Source: Arcanobacterium sp.
GTDB taxonomy: Bacteria > Actinomycetota > Actinomycetes > Actinomycetales > Actinomycetaceae
NCBI GenBank assembly: GCA_022778805.1
Contig: JALFSN010000005.1
Coordinates: 117,029 to 181,028 of the forward strand
Direction of reading: 5' to 3'
DNA length: 64,000 bases
This document shows, piece by piece, positions 9,146 to 17,324 of the stretch. Within the stretch, counting starts at the first letter, position 1. Each line of letters starts with the position of its first letter. Below the pieces are notes generated by a model that was given only the letters and a program-made list of their open reading frames with translations, did no database searches and was not told the DNA's origin. Both the position numbers and the translations under genes were made by a program.

Positions 9146-9445
9146 GAACGCTTTGCTCCGTCATATGGGCTAGCATATGGGCTGGTCTTTCGCACGATCA
9201 GGTGCGCTAACCCTATGTGGGCATCGTGCGGGAGCCACGTCGAAGCCATCGTGGGGAGCAGTAAGCCGCCGCGGGAGCAAAACAGAGGGGAGATGACGCC
9301 GATTGCGGCGCCATCTCCCCTCTGTGCTTTCTATTCTCTTATGCGTCAATACGGCTTATATGCCGATACGGCCAGCGCCGCTGCCACTGTGCTCACGGGA
9401 GCAGCCAATAGCCTCAGCGTCAGCATCTGATAGTGACGCTCAGCA
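9146..9445. other. Convergent intergenic region (300 bp)
   Basis: Contains a doubled CATATGGGCT motif shortly after the kinase gene, an imperfect GCACGAT/ATCGTGC inverted repeat, and the strong hairpin at 9283-9324. No gene is seen. Confidence 0.6.
9283..9324. terminator. Bidirectional terminator between PfkB kinase and aldolase genes
   Basis: An 18-bp stem with one mismatch (CAGAGGGGAGATGACGCC pairing with GGCGCCATCTCCCCTCTG) and a six-base loop. It is T-rich on the plus side and has TTTTGC on the minus side. It lies between two convergent genes. Confidence 0.8.
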
Positions 9446-10282
9446 TCACTGCAGTGAGTACAACCTGAGCAGTCGTTCCGCCTCAGCTTGTACCACAGCC
9501 GTACCCGGCCCCACGTATTTGCGCGGATCGACGATACGCTCATCACCTGCCAGAATCTCCCTCACCTTGCTGGTGAAGACCACATTCAAATGCGTTGAGA
9601 CGTTGATCTTGGTCATGCCGGCCTTGATGGCAGCCACCATTCCCTCATCTGGCACGCCCGATGAGCCATGCAACACCAGTGGCACTGGTACAGCAGCCTT
9701 AATGCGGGCAATCAAATCATTGTCGAGCACGGCTTCGCGCGTAGCCATGGCATGCGAGGATCCCACAGCCACAGCGAGCAGATCCACGCCAGTATCTGCC
9801 ACGAACTGCGCAGCTTCCTCTGGCTTTGTGCGAGCAGTGGCGCTGTGGACGCCATCTTTACCGCCCACTTCGCCCAATTCCGCTTCCACACTCACGCCGT
9901 GGCTGTGTGCGTAGGCCGCAATATCGGCAGTGCTTGCACGGTTTTCAGCATCGGGCAGATGCGAGCCGTCATACATGATCGACGAGAATCCCATATCCAC
10001 TGCTTCACGGCACAGGTCAATGCTCTCGGCATGGTCCAGATGGACGCATACCGGAGCTGTGGACGCCTTGGCCAGCTCCAGCAGTGCCGAGCCCAACGGG
10101 CGCAGCTGCCCGCCGTGATATGCGACGGCGTTCTGACTGAACTGCAAAATCACTGGCAACCCAGTTTCCTCAGCAGCATGGATAAACGCTTCGCCGTGTT
10201 CGAGCAGTACAACGTTGAAAGCTCCCAACCCGACACCACGGGCAGCGGCGTCACGAGCGAGTTCGGCAGACGTTACGAGCAT
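9446..10282 (-). CDS. Class II fructose/tagatose-bisphosphate aldolase
   Basis: A 278-residue class II aldolase of the KbaY/GatY/FbaA type. It begins MLVTSAELARDA, has the zinc-binding HLDHAES motif, EAELGEVGG, and the phosphate-binding region LVLHGSSGVPDE with GMTKINVSTHL. The likely reaction is cleavage of tagatose-1,6-bisphosphate to glyceraldehyde-3-phosphate and dihydroxyacetone phosphate, given the neighbouring AgaS-type isomerase and PfkB kinase. The start at 10282 has AAGGAG seven bases upstream; a longer frame to 10309 has no such site. No KbaZ/GatZ partner gene is visible. Confidence 0.87.
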   Translation of the reverse strand: MLVTSAELARDAAARGVGLGAFNVVLLEHGEAFIHAAEETGLPVILQFSQNAVAYHGGQLRPLGSALLELAKASTAPVCVHLDHAESIDLCREAVDMGFSSIMYDGSHLPDAENRASTADIAAYAHSHGVSVEAELGEVGGKDGVHSATARTKPEEAAQFVADTGVDLLAVAVGSSHAMATREAVLDNDLIARIKAAVPVPLVLHGSSGVPDEGMVAAIKAGMTKINVSTHLNVVFTSKVREILAGDERIVDPRKYVGPGTAVVQAEAERLLRLYSLQ

Positions 10283-10347
10283 GATGTTTCTCCTTATTTC
10301 AACACACATCTGGCTCCACTAGGTGGGCAGAGCATCCCTTCACATAA

Positions 10348-10372
10348 AGCTAGTTTGTGCACAACACTAGCT
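10348..10372. promoter_or_regulatory. Dyad upstream of the aldolase gene
   Basis: AGCTAGT and ACTAGCT arms flank the palindrome TTGTGCACAA, giving a near-perfect 25-bp dyad with one extra base. It lies 66-90 bp before the aldolase start and looks like a dimeric repressor or activator site. It does not resemble the AT-rich motif found upstream of agaS, nagB and the transporter. Confidence 0.45.
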
Positions 10373-10449
10373 ACTTCGCAGTTGCCACACCGGCTATAAG
10401 CCGCCGGCTACAAGCGTCGGCTTGCAACCAGCGACCAGCCGTCTATCGA

Positions 10450-11352
10450 TCAGTGCTGTCCATCCTCAAGAATCACCGAACGAGTGAGATGCCGCGGCGT
10501 ATCTGGATTTAGACCCCGCGCCAGAGCGCGGGCGAGCGCCACTCGCTGGGCAAGAACCAGATGAGCCATAGGGTCGCCATCGAATGTGCACAGTTCCCCA
10601 CCGAAACTCTCCACTTGAGCAGCCATGCCCTCGGGCACCGCCCCAAAGACCCACACCAGACGACCAGGCTCAGTGATCGACATTGGTCCGTGGCGGTATT
10701 CCATAGCCGGATATGATTCAGTCCAGCTCTGCGAAGCCTCACGGCACTTGAGACCAGCTTCGTTAGCAAGACCAATCGTCCAACCAGTGCCCAGGAATGT
10801 GATTTCGGTGGCGTCAATCCAGCGCTGCGGGATATCAGCTGCGAGGGCTGCGCGGCAATCTTCTACCGCTTGCGTGAGATCCTCCCCTAGAGAAGCGCGG
10901 AAGAACGCCAGCGCACTGGTGGCAAAGCGAGTCTGGACGACGGAGCGCTCATCGGCAAAATCGAGCACAACCTCGTGATCGGCAAACGGGGTCGCCGGCC
11001 CTGGGCTCACCGCCGTCACGAGCACATTGGGCGTGCCTTTGCTGTGCAATTTCTCCAGCACATCCACAATCTCAGTCGTCGTACCCGAACGCGATAGGCA
11101 GATCACGCGGTCATATGGACGGTCAAGAGGAAATTCCGTGGCCGTGAACGCATCAGATATTCCTTTGCCAGCCACTTCACGAGCGCGGCAGTACGCCTGC
11201 GCCATAAACCATGATGTGCCACAGCCGATGACGGCGATTTTCTCGCCATCGCGCGGCATGACGTCGACGGCTTGAGCTCCCATTGCTCCAGCGCGTACCC
11301 AGAGATCCGCCTGCGAGTTGATCTCTTGCTCAGTTAGGCTCACATTAGCCAT
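10450..11352 (-). CDS. AgaS-type SIS-domain sugar-phosphate isomerase/deaminase
   Basis: A 300-residue protein with two SIS domains: VIGCGTSWFMAQAYCRA and CLSRSGTTTEIVDVLEKL in the first (about 35-150), and EITFLGTGWTIGLANEAGLK with YRHGPMSIT in the second (about 180-290). This matches AgaS (galactosamine-6-phosphate deaminase/isomerase), the step to tagatose-6-phosphate in GalNAc use. It is shorter than the E. coli AgaS. AAAGGAG precedes the ATG. The gene lies directly downstream of two DeoR regulator genes and upstream of the aldolase gene on the same strand. Other SIS isomerases, such as FrlB-like deglycases, are the main alternative. Confidence 0.82.
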   Translation of the reverse strand: MANVSLTEQEINSQADLWVRAGAMGAQAVDVMPRDGEKIAVIGCGTSWFMAQAYCRAREVAGKGISDAFTATEFPLDRPYDRVICLSRSGTTTEIVDVLEKLHSKGTPNVLVTAVSPGPATPFADHEVVLDFADERSVVQTRFATSALAFFRASLGEDLTQAVEDCRAALAADIPQRWIDATEITFLGTGWTIGLANEAGLKCREASQSWTESYPAMEYRHGPMSITEPGRLVWVFGAVPEGMAAQVESFGGELCTFDGDPMAHLVLAQRVALARALARGLNPDTPRHLTRSVILEDGQH

Positions 11353-11363
11353 ATCATTACTCC

Positions 11364-11386
11364 TTTGATTATTTTTGATTACTTAG
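11364..11386. promoter_or_regulatory. AT-rich direct repeat before agaS-type gene, candidate DeoR-family operator
   Basis: On the plus strand TTTGATTA occurs twice (TTTGATTATTTTTGATTACT), just upstream of the agaS ribosome binding site. Similar TGATTATTTT or TTGTTATTTT strings occur before nagB (25121-25140) and before the transporter operon (16982-17000). DeoR-family operators are often short AT-rich direct repeats. Confidence 0.45.
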
Positions 11387-11544
11387 TGTCACTATATCTC
11401 AGAAACAATCAGAAAAACTGTCTTTGAGAGTGATCTTTCAAGCTCTTTTCCGCGGCAACCTTTTCCGCAGATTCTTTCGCTTCTTTTCACAGTTCAGACT
11501 CGACTACGTACTCCTCATGCCCACTCTTCAAGCTATGTGCCCTC

Positions 11545-12330
11545 TCAGGCGCGAATCACTTTCACTCGATGCTGTTCAATGGCCGCTGCATCTGCTGGCG
11601 CAATATCGGCATCCGTAATCAATGCCGACACACTCTCCCAGCTGGTGATCTTTGCGAAAGCAGTGGTTCCCACTTTCGATGAGTCAGCCACGACGTACGT
11701 CTCTCGCGCCATATGCACCAACGCTTGGTTTATGGCAGCTTCATCCTCATTGTCTGTGAAAACTCCCGATTCGGTGTCTATTCCGGTGACGCCGAGGAAC
11801 AACTTATCCACGGAGATATGCGGCAAAATCAGCGCGGCGAGCGGCCCTACTAGCTCATAGGAACGCGCTCGCACCACCCCACCGCTCACGACCACCCGCA
11901 CCTGCGGTCTAATAGCCAGATCATTAGCGATATTGACGGCATTCGTCACCACCGTGATGACGTCGTTGGCGAAAGCAAAATCAGAGGCCATCACTGTGCC
12001 AATCTCGGTGCCAATCTCCGTAGTCGTGGTTCCTCCATTGAGCGCCACAACGTCTCCTGGGTTGATGAGACTAACAGCTTTGCGCGCTACTTTATTCTTT
12101 GCATCACTAAAACGCACCATCCGAAATCGCATGGGAATTTCCCCACTTGTCGGATTGGCCATCACCCCGCCGCGAGTGCGGTTAACTAGCTGCTGATTGG
12201 CCAAAAAATCCAGATCTCGCCGAGCAGTGGCCGGCGAAACACCCAGAATCTGTACGATTTCATCAATATGGAGAGTCTTGCGTTTCACCACCAAATCCAA
12301 CAGCGCCGAAAGTCGCTCTTGCCTATTCAT
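11545..12330 (-). CDS. DeoR/GlpR-family sugar regulator, copy 1
   Basis: A 261-residue DeoR-type repressor: N-terminal winged helix (DEIVQILGVSPATARRDLDFL, about residues 18-38) and a DeoR sensor domain with the LNGGTTT, VTNAVNIAN and DNEDEAA motifs that bind a sugar phosphate. The start at 12330 has GGAAGGAAA upstream and gives a protein of the same length as its neighbour at 12353-13138; the frame remains open further upstream into that gene but without support. The two paralogues are about two-thirds identical by eye. It probably controls the surrounding amino-sugar genes. Confidence 0.9.
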   Translation of the reverse strand: MNRQERLSALLDLVVKRKTLHIDEIVQILGVSPATARRDLDFLANQQLVNRTRGGVMANPTSGEIPMRFRMVRFSDAKNKVARKAVSLINPGDVVALNGGTTTTEIGTEIGTVMASDFAFANDVITVVTNAVNIANDLAIRPQVRVVVSGGVVRARSYELVGPLAALILPHISVDKLFLGVTGIDTESGVFTDNEDEAAINQALVHMARETYVVADSSKVGTTAFAKITSWESVSALITDADIAPADAAAIEQHRVKVIRA

Positions 12331-12352
12331 CGCATTTCCTTCCCCAGCAGCG

Positions 12353-13138
12353 TCAGCCAGTGATGACGGCAACACCAGCAGTTTCCAGCGCCTCACGATC
12401 TGAGGCGCTGATATCTGCATCGGTGATGACCCCTGCGATTTGTTCGAGCGCACAAATTTTCGCGAAAGCCCCCACACCGATTTTTGACGAGTCCACTACG
12501 ACGTATGCTTTCCGAGCTACAGTGACCAAAGCTCGATTGGCTGCCGCTTCACTCTCATTATCGGTAAAAATGCCGTCAGATACGGAAATTCCCACCGCCC
12601 CCAGGAAAGCGATATCCACATTAATGTGAGGATATATGAGGGACGCCAATGGCCCAACCAGCTCGTACGAACGCGCCCGTGCTACGCCACCAGTCACGAC
12701 GACCCGCACCTGCGGACGCACAATGAGATCATTCGCGATATTGACGGCGTTCGTCACCACCGTCACCGGATGGCGTCCGAAAGAATAATCCGTCGCCACC
12801 CGCTGCCCCAGCTCCGCCCCAATCGCCATCGTGGTCGTTCCTCCATTGAGCGCCACCACATTGCCAGGACGCACCAGATCCACTGCTTTCCGCGCAATTG
12901 CCGACTTTTGATCGTTGTTGCGCACAGTGCGAAAACGCATCGGCATTTCCCCACTGGTAGGATTCGTCATCACTCCCCCGCGGGTGCGCGTCACGAGTTG
13001 CTGAGTGGCCAAGTAGTCTAGATCACGACGAGCAGTGGCAGGAGATATCTGAAGTTCGCGTACAATATCTTCCACTCGCAGCGTCCGGTGCTCCACCACC
13101 AAATCAAGGAGCTTTGTTAAGCGTTCTTGCCTATTCAT
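12353..13138 (-). CDS. DeoR/GlpR-family sugar regulator, copy 2
   Basis: The tandem paralogue of the downstream regulator, also 261 residues, beginning MNRQERL and sharing the PTSGE, LNGGTTT and VTNAVNIANDL blocks. The helix-turn-helix (EDIVRELQISPATARRDLDY) differs from copy 1 mainly before the recognition helix, which is almost the same, so both may bind related operators but answer to different sugar phosphates. The genes are 22 bp apart and likely co-transcribed. A terminator-like hairpin at 13184-13233 separates this pair from the transporter operon. Confidence 0.9.
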   Translation of the reverse strand: MNRQERLTKLLDLVVEHRTLRVEDIVRELQISPATARRDLDYLATQQLVTRTRGGVMTNPTSGEMPMRFRTVRNNDQKSAIARKAVDLVRPGNVVALNGGTTTMAIGAELGQRVATDYSFGRHPVTVVTNAVNIANDLIVRPQVRVVVTGGVARARSYELVGPLASLIYPHINVDIAFLGAVGISVSDGIFTDNESEAAANRALVTVARKAYVVVDSSKIGVGAFAKICALEQIAGVITDADISASDREALETAGVAVITG

Positions 13139-13183
13139 GCCTGACCTAACTTCGTGTATAAGCTAACGAGCTGCCCTCAAGCT

Positions 13184-13233
13184 CAAGAACGGTGGTTCCC
13201 GCCATCAAAAGTGCCCGGAAGCCACCGTTCTTG
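13184..13233 (-). terminator. Terminator after the sugar ABC transporter operon
   Basis: CAAGAACGGTGG pairs perfectly with CCACCGTTCTTG, extended by TTCC/GGAA inside with one bulge. It lies between the last transporter-operon gene and the regulator pair. Confidence 0.7.
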
Positions 13234-13285
13234 CAAGCGAAATGCCCTCAGGCTCTCGCCTCTATAACCGCTACCACGTCGCCGA

Positions 13286-13501
13286 CTACCGAGACGTCCT
13301 CTTGTGCTTGGGATCTTTATATGCAGCGTTGTAGACAAACAGCGCAGCGAGGAGCAAGACAGTACCGCCCAGCTGGATGAACAAGCCCGTAGCTTTACCA
13401 CTCAAGAACCAGCCACCGATGACCATTGCCAGGCCGAGCACGAAGAACGTCACAATCATCCCAATACGCAGCGGGGTATGGTTTTTCATAAAGTTTTCCA
13501 T
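13286..13501 (-). CDS. Small two-helix membrane protein at the end of a sugar ABC operon
   Basis: A 71-residue protein with two hydrophobic segments (about residues 12-30 and 39-60) and a basic tail (KDPKHKRTSR). I do not recognise a function. AAAGGA precedes the ATG and the start lies three bases after the stop of the permease gene, so it is co-translated with the transporter. Small membrane proteins are seen after sugar ABC permeases in related actinobacteria; a role as an accessory subunit is an inference. Confidence 0.75.
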   Translation of the reverse strand: MENFMKNHTPLRIGMIVTFFVLGLAMVIGGWFLSGKATGLFIQLGGTVLLLAALFVYNAAYKDPKHKRTSR

Positions 13502-13504
13502 CGT

Positions 13505-14374
13505 CTATCCTTTCAACCCGCCCAGAGCCATGCCTTGAGTGAGTTTCTTCTGCACGAGCATGTAGAGCACTAAGGTCGGCAGCATTACGAGCACCAGACC
13601 TGCGTAGAGCCGTCCAAATTCTGCCTTGGCGTTTTGTGCCTGCGTCAGATCTAGCAAGCCCACTGGCAGGGTCTTTGCTCCATTGGGATCGGTGAGCAAC
13701 GTCATGGCAATGATGTACTCATTCCAGAACGAGAGGAAGTTAAAGAGAATAATCGTGATAATCGCCGGCCTGGCCATTGGAAACATAATCTGAACCATCG
13801 TGCGCAGATAGCCAGCGCCGTCAATATAGGCTGCCTCTTCATAAGCATGCGGCAAAGTCTGGAAATATCCGCTGAGCAGATAGATCGTAAACGGCAGTGC
13901 ATTAGCCGCATAAATGAGTGACAAAATAAATGGATTGTTGAGGAAGAATCCATTAAGTCCGAGATTAGCCAGCGAGCGATCAGCTCCCACCAGCATGAGG
14001 AAGATCGGCACCACGATGTAATTGACGTTGATAAACAGCCCCGCCATAAACGCCACATTCAGCACTTTGCGTCCGACGAACTCAAAGCGAGATAGTGCAT
14101 AGGAGGCCGGCAAAGCTATGACGAGCAAGAGCGCCAGCGCCACCGCCGTCACTATAACGGAGGTGAGCAGGTAATCACCCATGCGAGCCGTCGTCCAAGC
14201 ATCAACAAAGTTCTGGAAGTAAAAACCTTTCGGCAGCGACCAAGGGTTACCATAGAACTCGCTATTTTGCTTAATAGAAGCGACGAATACCCAAGCTACA
14301 GGGATAATAATGGAAATCGCAAGCGCGATGAGCGCCACATACACAAAGACTTTATAGAGCTTGTACGTTTTCAT
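13505..14374 (-). CDS. Carbohydrate ABC transporter permease (MalG type)
   Basis: A 289-residue inner-membrane permease with six predicted segments and the EAAYIDGAGYLRTMVQIMFP loop (EAA motif), which contacts the ATPase. It is the second permease of the importer whose binding protein is at 15529-16863. AGGGG precedes the ATG at 14374; a GTG nine bases earlier is the alternative start. No ATP-binding subunit gene lies in this operon, so a shared MsiK/UgpC-type ATPase encoded elsewhere is expected, as is usual for this class. Confidence 0.92.
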   Translation of the reverse strand: MKTYKLYKVFVYVALIALAISIIIPVAWVFVASIKQNSEFYGNPWSLPKGFYFQNFVDAWTTARMGDYLLTSVIVTAVALALLLVIALPASYALSRFEFVGRKVLNVAFMAGLFINVNYIVVPIFLMLVGADRSLANLGLNGFFLNNPFILSLIYAANALPFTIYLLSGYFQTLPHAYEEAAYIDGAGYLRTMVQIMFPMARPAIITIILFNFLSFWNEYIIAMTLLTDPNGAKTLPVGLLDLTQAQNAKAEFGRLYAGLVLVMLPTLVLYMLVQKKLTQGMALGGLKG

Positions 14375-14385
14375 GATGAGCACCC

Positions 14386-15372
14386 CTAGAATTCCAGCAC
14401 TTCGCGTTCGCTCGCTTTATTGACGAGCGCAGCCAACAGGAACGAGAACAAAAATACCAGCACACCAATAGCCATACCGTAGCCATACGCAGCATTGCCG
14501 TATGCCTGGGAGTACATGTAGGTGAGCACCACTTCAGACTTGTGGTTTGGACCTCCAGAGGTCATAGCTGTCACAAAGAGGAAAGCCATGTTAATGGTGG
14601 AAATAATGAAGAATGTGAGCGTAGTACGAATATTCGTCCAGATGAGCGGGATCGTAATCGTGAAGAACTGACGGAACTTTGAGGCGCCATCAAGCGACGA
14701 ACTCTCGTAGAGGCTCTCCGGTACACTGGAAATCGACGCCATATACATCACCATGTAGTACCCGATAGCCTGCCAGACCATCGCAATGATAAGGGAGAGA
14801 ACGACGAGATTTTCGCCCTTCCACAGAATCTGCACGTCATGGCCACTGAGCACGGAGAGCAAAGAGTTCAACAGTCCACTATTAGGCTGGTAGATGGCCG
14901 AGAAAATAGCCGACACTACCACGATAGAGAGGATGTTGGGGATGTAGAAAATGACGCGGAAGAAGCTGTCCCCTTTGACGTGATCACGGGTCAAAATCGA
15001 CGCGAAGATCAGGGCCAGCGCAAACGTGATAATCGTACACACCACGATGAGGAGAATCGTATTCTGGAATGCTTTGATGAACGTCTCATCGCTCATGAGC
15101 TTCGCAAAATTCTTAAATCCCACAAATTTCTGTTCGTCCGTGTAAGCCGACCCCTCAAACAGTGACATCCAAAATACTTGGATGGTGGGATAGACGAGAA
15201 AAATCAAAAATAAGATCGTAGCTGGAGCCACGCACGCCACAATGAATCCATTCCGAGCTGCATTGCGCCGATGCTTCTTTTTCACCGGTGTGCTACTAGG
15301 AGCTTTATGCTTGCCTCCTCCAGTTGCTATGCGCCCAACCTCGGCGCTCACCGTTTCAGTTTTCACTGCCAT
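14386..15372 (-). CDS. Carbohydrate ABC transporter permease (MalF type)
   Basis: A 328-residue permease: basic cytoplasmic N-terminus (KKKHRRNAARN), six membrane segments and the EAA-type loop near ESSSLDGASKFRQFFTITIP. It is the first of two permeases in the sugar importer. The start at 15372 has AAAGGTG upstream; a longer frame from 15459 would cross the intergenic hairpin and has no support. The gene ends 11 bp before the second permease. Confidence 0.92.
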   Translation of the reverse strand: MAVKTETVSAEVGRIATGGGKHKAPSSTPVKKKHRRNAARNGFIVACVAPATILFLIFLVYPTIQVFWMSLFEGSAYTDEQKFVGFKNFAKLMSDETFIKAFQNTILLIVVCTIITFALALIFASILTRDHVKGDSFFRVIFYIPNILSIVVVSAIFSAIYQPNSGLLNSLLSVLSGHDVQILWKGENLVVLSLIIAMVWQAIGYYMVMYMASISSVPESLYESSSLDGASKFRQFFTITIPLIWTNIRTTLTFFIISTINMAFLFVTAMTSGGPNHKSEVVLTYMYSQAYGNAAYGYGMAIGVLVFLFSFLLAALVNKASEREVLEF

Positions 15373-15431
15373 ACATGCACCTTTGCCCCGTCTCCAGTTT
15401 ACCTGACTACATTTGAAATGTTTATCGTGAA

Positions 15432-15470
15432 AGGGAGGGGCTTGGCACCGATCTGCCAATGCCCCTCCCT
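15432..15470 (-). terminator. Strong hairpin between binding-protein and permease genes
   Basis: AGGGAGGGGC-TTGGCA pairs with TGCCAA-TGCCCCTCCCT: a 16-bp stem with a one-base bulge and a six-base loop. It is not followed by a clear T run. In sugar ABC operons such hairpins often stabilise the upstream mRNA or stop part of the transcription, so that the binding protein is made in excess over the permeases. Confidence 0.7.
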
Positions 15471-15528
15471 ACTGTACACTCACTGATCGTTTAGCTTTGC
15501 GTGGCGACCAGTTGCTGCGCGCAGGAAA

Positions 15529-16863
15529 TCACTTGCTCGCCAGCGTGGCGCGAATATCATTGTTCTTTGCTTTCACGCCGTCAATCCACTGCTGCTTCGT
15601 CATGCTACCGCTGACGAGGGAATCGATTGGGAAGAGCAGTGCCTGCTTCCACTCATTCGTGCCGGCGATGCCACCCACCACGGCTTTAGCGCCATTGTCG
15701 TAGATGCCATACACAGCTTTCTTTTCAGCGCTCATGAAATCACCAGCGTTGGTGATAGGCTGGAATGCGGGGCTTGCCGTGCTGGCAAACGCCTTAGCTG
15801 CTGCATCGCTGTACAGGAATGCAATAAACTGCTTAGCGGCATCCACATTCTTGGCTTTCGCCGGAATCCATGCCTGCTCAAAGAATGTCGTGGCATAGCG
15901 ATCGCCGCCAGCTTTCATAGCCGGAAGAGCAATGTTGCCCCATTCAAAGCCATCGGCACGCGGAGCATCTTTCATTTCTCCTACAACCCAGTCGCCATTA
16001 GGCATGAAGATTGCCTTATCGTCGAGAATGAGCTGCTGGTTCTTGGTGAAGTCCTGCTTATTTGCCTGAGCTGGCACCACCTTGTCGGTGTAACTAGCAA
16101 TCTTGGCGAGCACGTCAAACACTTGCTGAGCCTCAGGAGTATCCCACACACCATCTTGGAAAGTGGTAGCTTTCTGGAAGAAGTCTGCACCGCCAGCTTC
16201 GTAAAGCAGGGCGTACAGGATAGCGTCGAAGTAACCAGCCGTCGGATATGCAAAGAGGGAGATGCCCTTCTCTTTGGCCTTATCGCCAAGTGCCCACATC
16301 TCATCCCACGTGGTCGGAGCTTCCCAGCCATTCTTCTTCAGAAGATTGACGTCGTAGTAGAAGCCCGTCGGGGTGTAGAACATCGGGGCGAGATACGTCT
16401 TGTCATCGCCATATGGATTCGTGTTTGTGGATTCCAGGAAGCCAGGGATGAGCTTCTCCTTGACGGTCTTCTCTTCGCCCGGAACCTTCATATCCAAAAC
16501 GTCTGTGATATCGGTGAGAGCCTTGTCTTTCACCATAGTCTCAGTGAGGCCCTTTTCGCGGCCAAGAGCCAGGTGAACAACGTCTGGATAATCGCCAGCT
16601 TTCATCTGAGCGCCGATTGCATCTTCCAGGTTCTTGTTCATCTGCAGCTCAACCTTGATGCCGGTCTGCTTGGTGAACGCCTCCGTCACTGCTTTCCAGC
16701 CATCCTGGCCGTAGGCACTCTCGAGTGCAGCCACCTTGATGCTCTTAGCAGTTTCGGCACCTTTTCCATTGTCACCACCCTTAGGGGATGAACATGCTGC
16801 CAGGCCGAGTGCCGCGACAGAGCAAACTGCTGCAATCTTCATCAGCTTTTTGGGAATTGCCAT
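15529..16863 (-). CDS. Sugar ABC transporter substrate-binding lipoprotein (SBP family 1)
   Basis: A 444-residue extracellular lipoprotein. The signal peptide ends at the lipobox LGLAAC, so Cys near residue 24 is lipidated. The mature part has the family-1 layout (QMNKNLEDAIGAQMKAGDYPDVV, FYYDVNLLKKNGWEAPTTWDEMW). It should bind the oligosaccharide imported by the two permeases encoded downstream. The neighbouring GH112 phosphorylase makes galacto-N-biose or lacto-N-biose the favoured ligand; this is inference. The start at 16863 follows AAAGGAG; the frame is open for eight more codons upstream. Confidence 0.92.
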   Translation of the reverse strand: MAIPKKLMKIAAVCSVAALGLAACSSPKGGDNGKGAETAKSIKVAALESAYGQDGWKAVTEAFTKQTGIKVELQMNKNLEDAIGAQMKAGDYPDVVHLALGREKGLTETMVKDKALTDITDVLDMKVPGEEKTVKEKLIPGFLESTNTNPYGDDKTYLAPMFYTPTGFYYDVNLLKKNGWEAPTTWDEMWALGDKAKEKGISLFAYPTAGYFDAILYALLYEAGGADFFQKATTFQDGVWDTPEAQQVFDVLAKIASYTDKVVPAQANKQDFTKNQQLILDDKAIFMPNGDWVVGEMKDAPRADGFEWGNIALPAMKAGGDRYATTFFEQAWIPAKAKNVDAAKQFIAFLYSDAAAKAFASTASPAFQPITNAGDFMSAEKKAVYGIYDNGAKAVVGGIAGTNEWKQALLFPIDSLVSGSMTKQQWIDGVKAKNNDIRATLASK

Positions 16864-16981
16864 TGATCTCTCCTTTGAGTTGATCAAATCATTTTTTATT
16901 GCGGTAAATATTGTGCGCAGAACGCAAGTGATTTAACCTGTACCTATTTTAGGAAAAGCATGGCTGCGACAACAGTTTATT

Positions 16982-17000
16982 GAGCAAAATAACAAAAATG
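16982..17000. promoter_or_regulatory. AT-rich motif upstream of the transporter, candidate DeoR-family operator
   Basis: On the minus strand this reads CATTTTTGTTATTTTGCTC, similar to the TGATTATTTT strings before the agaS and nagB genes. It lies about 120 bp before the binding-protein start. Confidence 0.4.
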
Positions 17001-17022
17001 CGCAAAAAAAGCGGCGAAAACT

Positions 17023-17058
17023 GATCGGAACTCGTCAAAATTTTGACGAGTTCCGATC
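17023..17058. terminator. Perfect 36-bp palindrome downstream of the GH112 phosphorylase gene
   Basis: GATCGGAACTCGTCAAAA is followed directly by its exact reverse complement. On the minus strand, the direction of the phosphorylase gene, it is followed by a T-rich stretch, so a rho-independent terminator is the simplest reading. Its exact symmetry also fits a protein-binding site for the downstream transporter promoter. Confidence 0.65.
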
Positions 17059-17324
17059 GATTCTGTTTCTTATTGACTAATACACTCAATTTCAAGCGGT
17101 TTAACGAAAATTCAAGCATGCCCAGCCGCTCGTTGCGGAACCGTGCCCTCGCCGCAGCTGCTGCATTCGCTCAGTTGCGCTCAACAGCTACAGCTTCGCC
17201 ACACAAAGTGCCACCCGCACAGTTCGCGCGCAACGCAATTTGCACGCGGCAGCTGAGGCTTCTCGCCACTCTCATCACCGCCTGCGCCAACCACCTCTTT
17301 TACTGGCGCCACCTGCTGCGCCGT

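Larger units (their letters stand above)
16864..17324. other. Intergenic region between phosphorylase and transporter genes (461 bp)
   Basis: Contains the transporter promoter region, a candidate DeoR-type motif (16982-17000), a perfect 36-bp palindrome (17023-17058), and then about 260 bp rich in GCAGC/CGCAAC-like words in which I see no gene. Confidence 0.6.

Noticed and set aside
12331..12477. N-terminal extension of the first DeoR gene into its neighbour
   Set aside because: The paralogue starts with the same MNRQERL at the shorter position, and a good ribosome binding site supports 12330.
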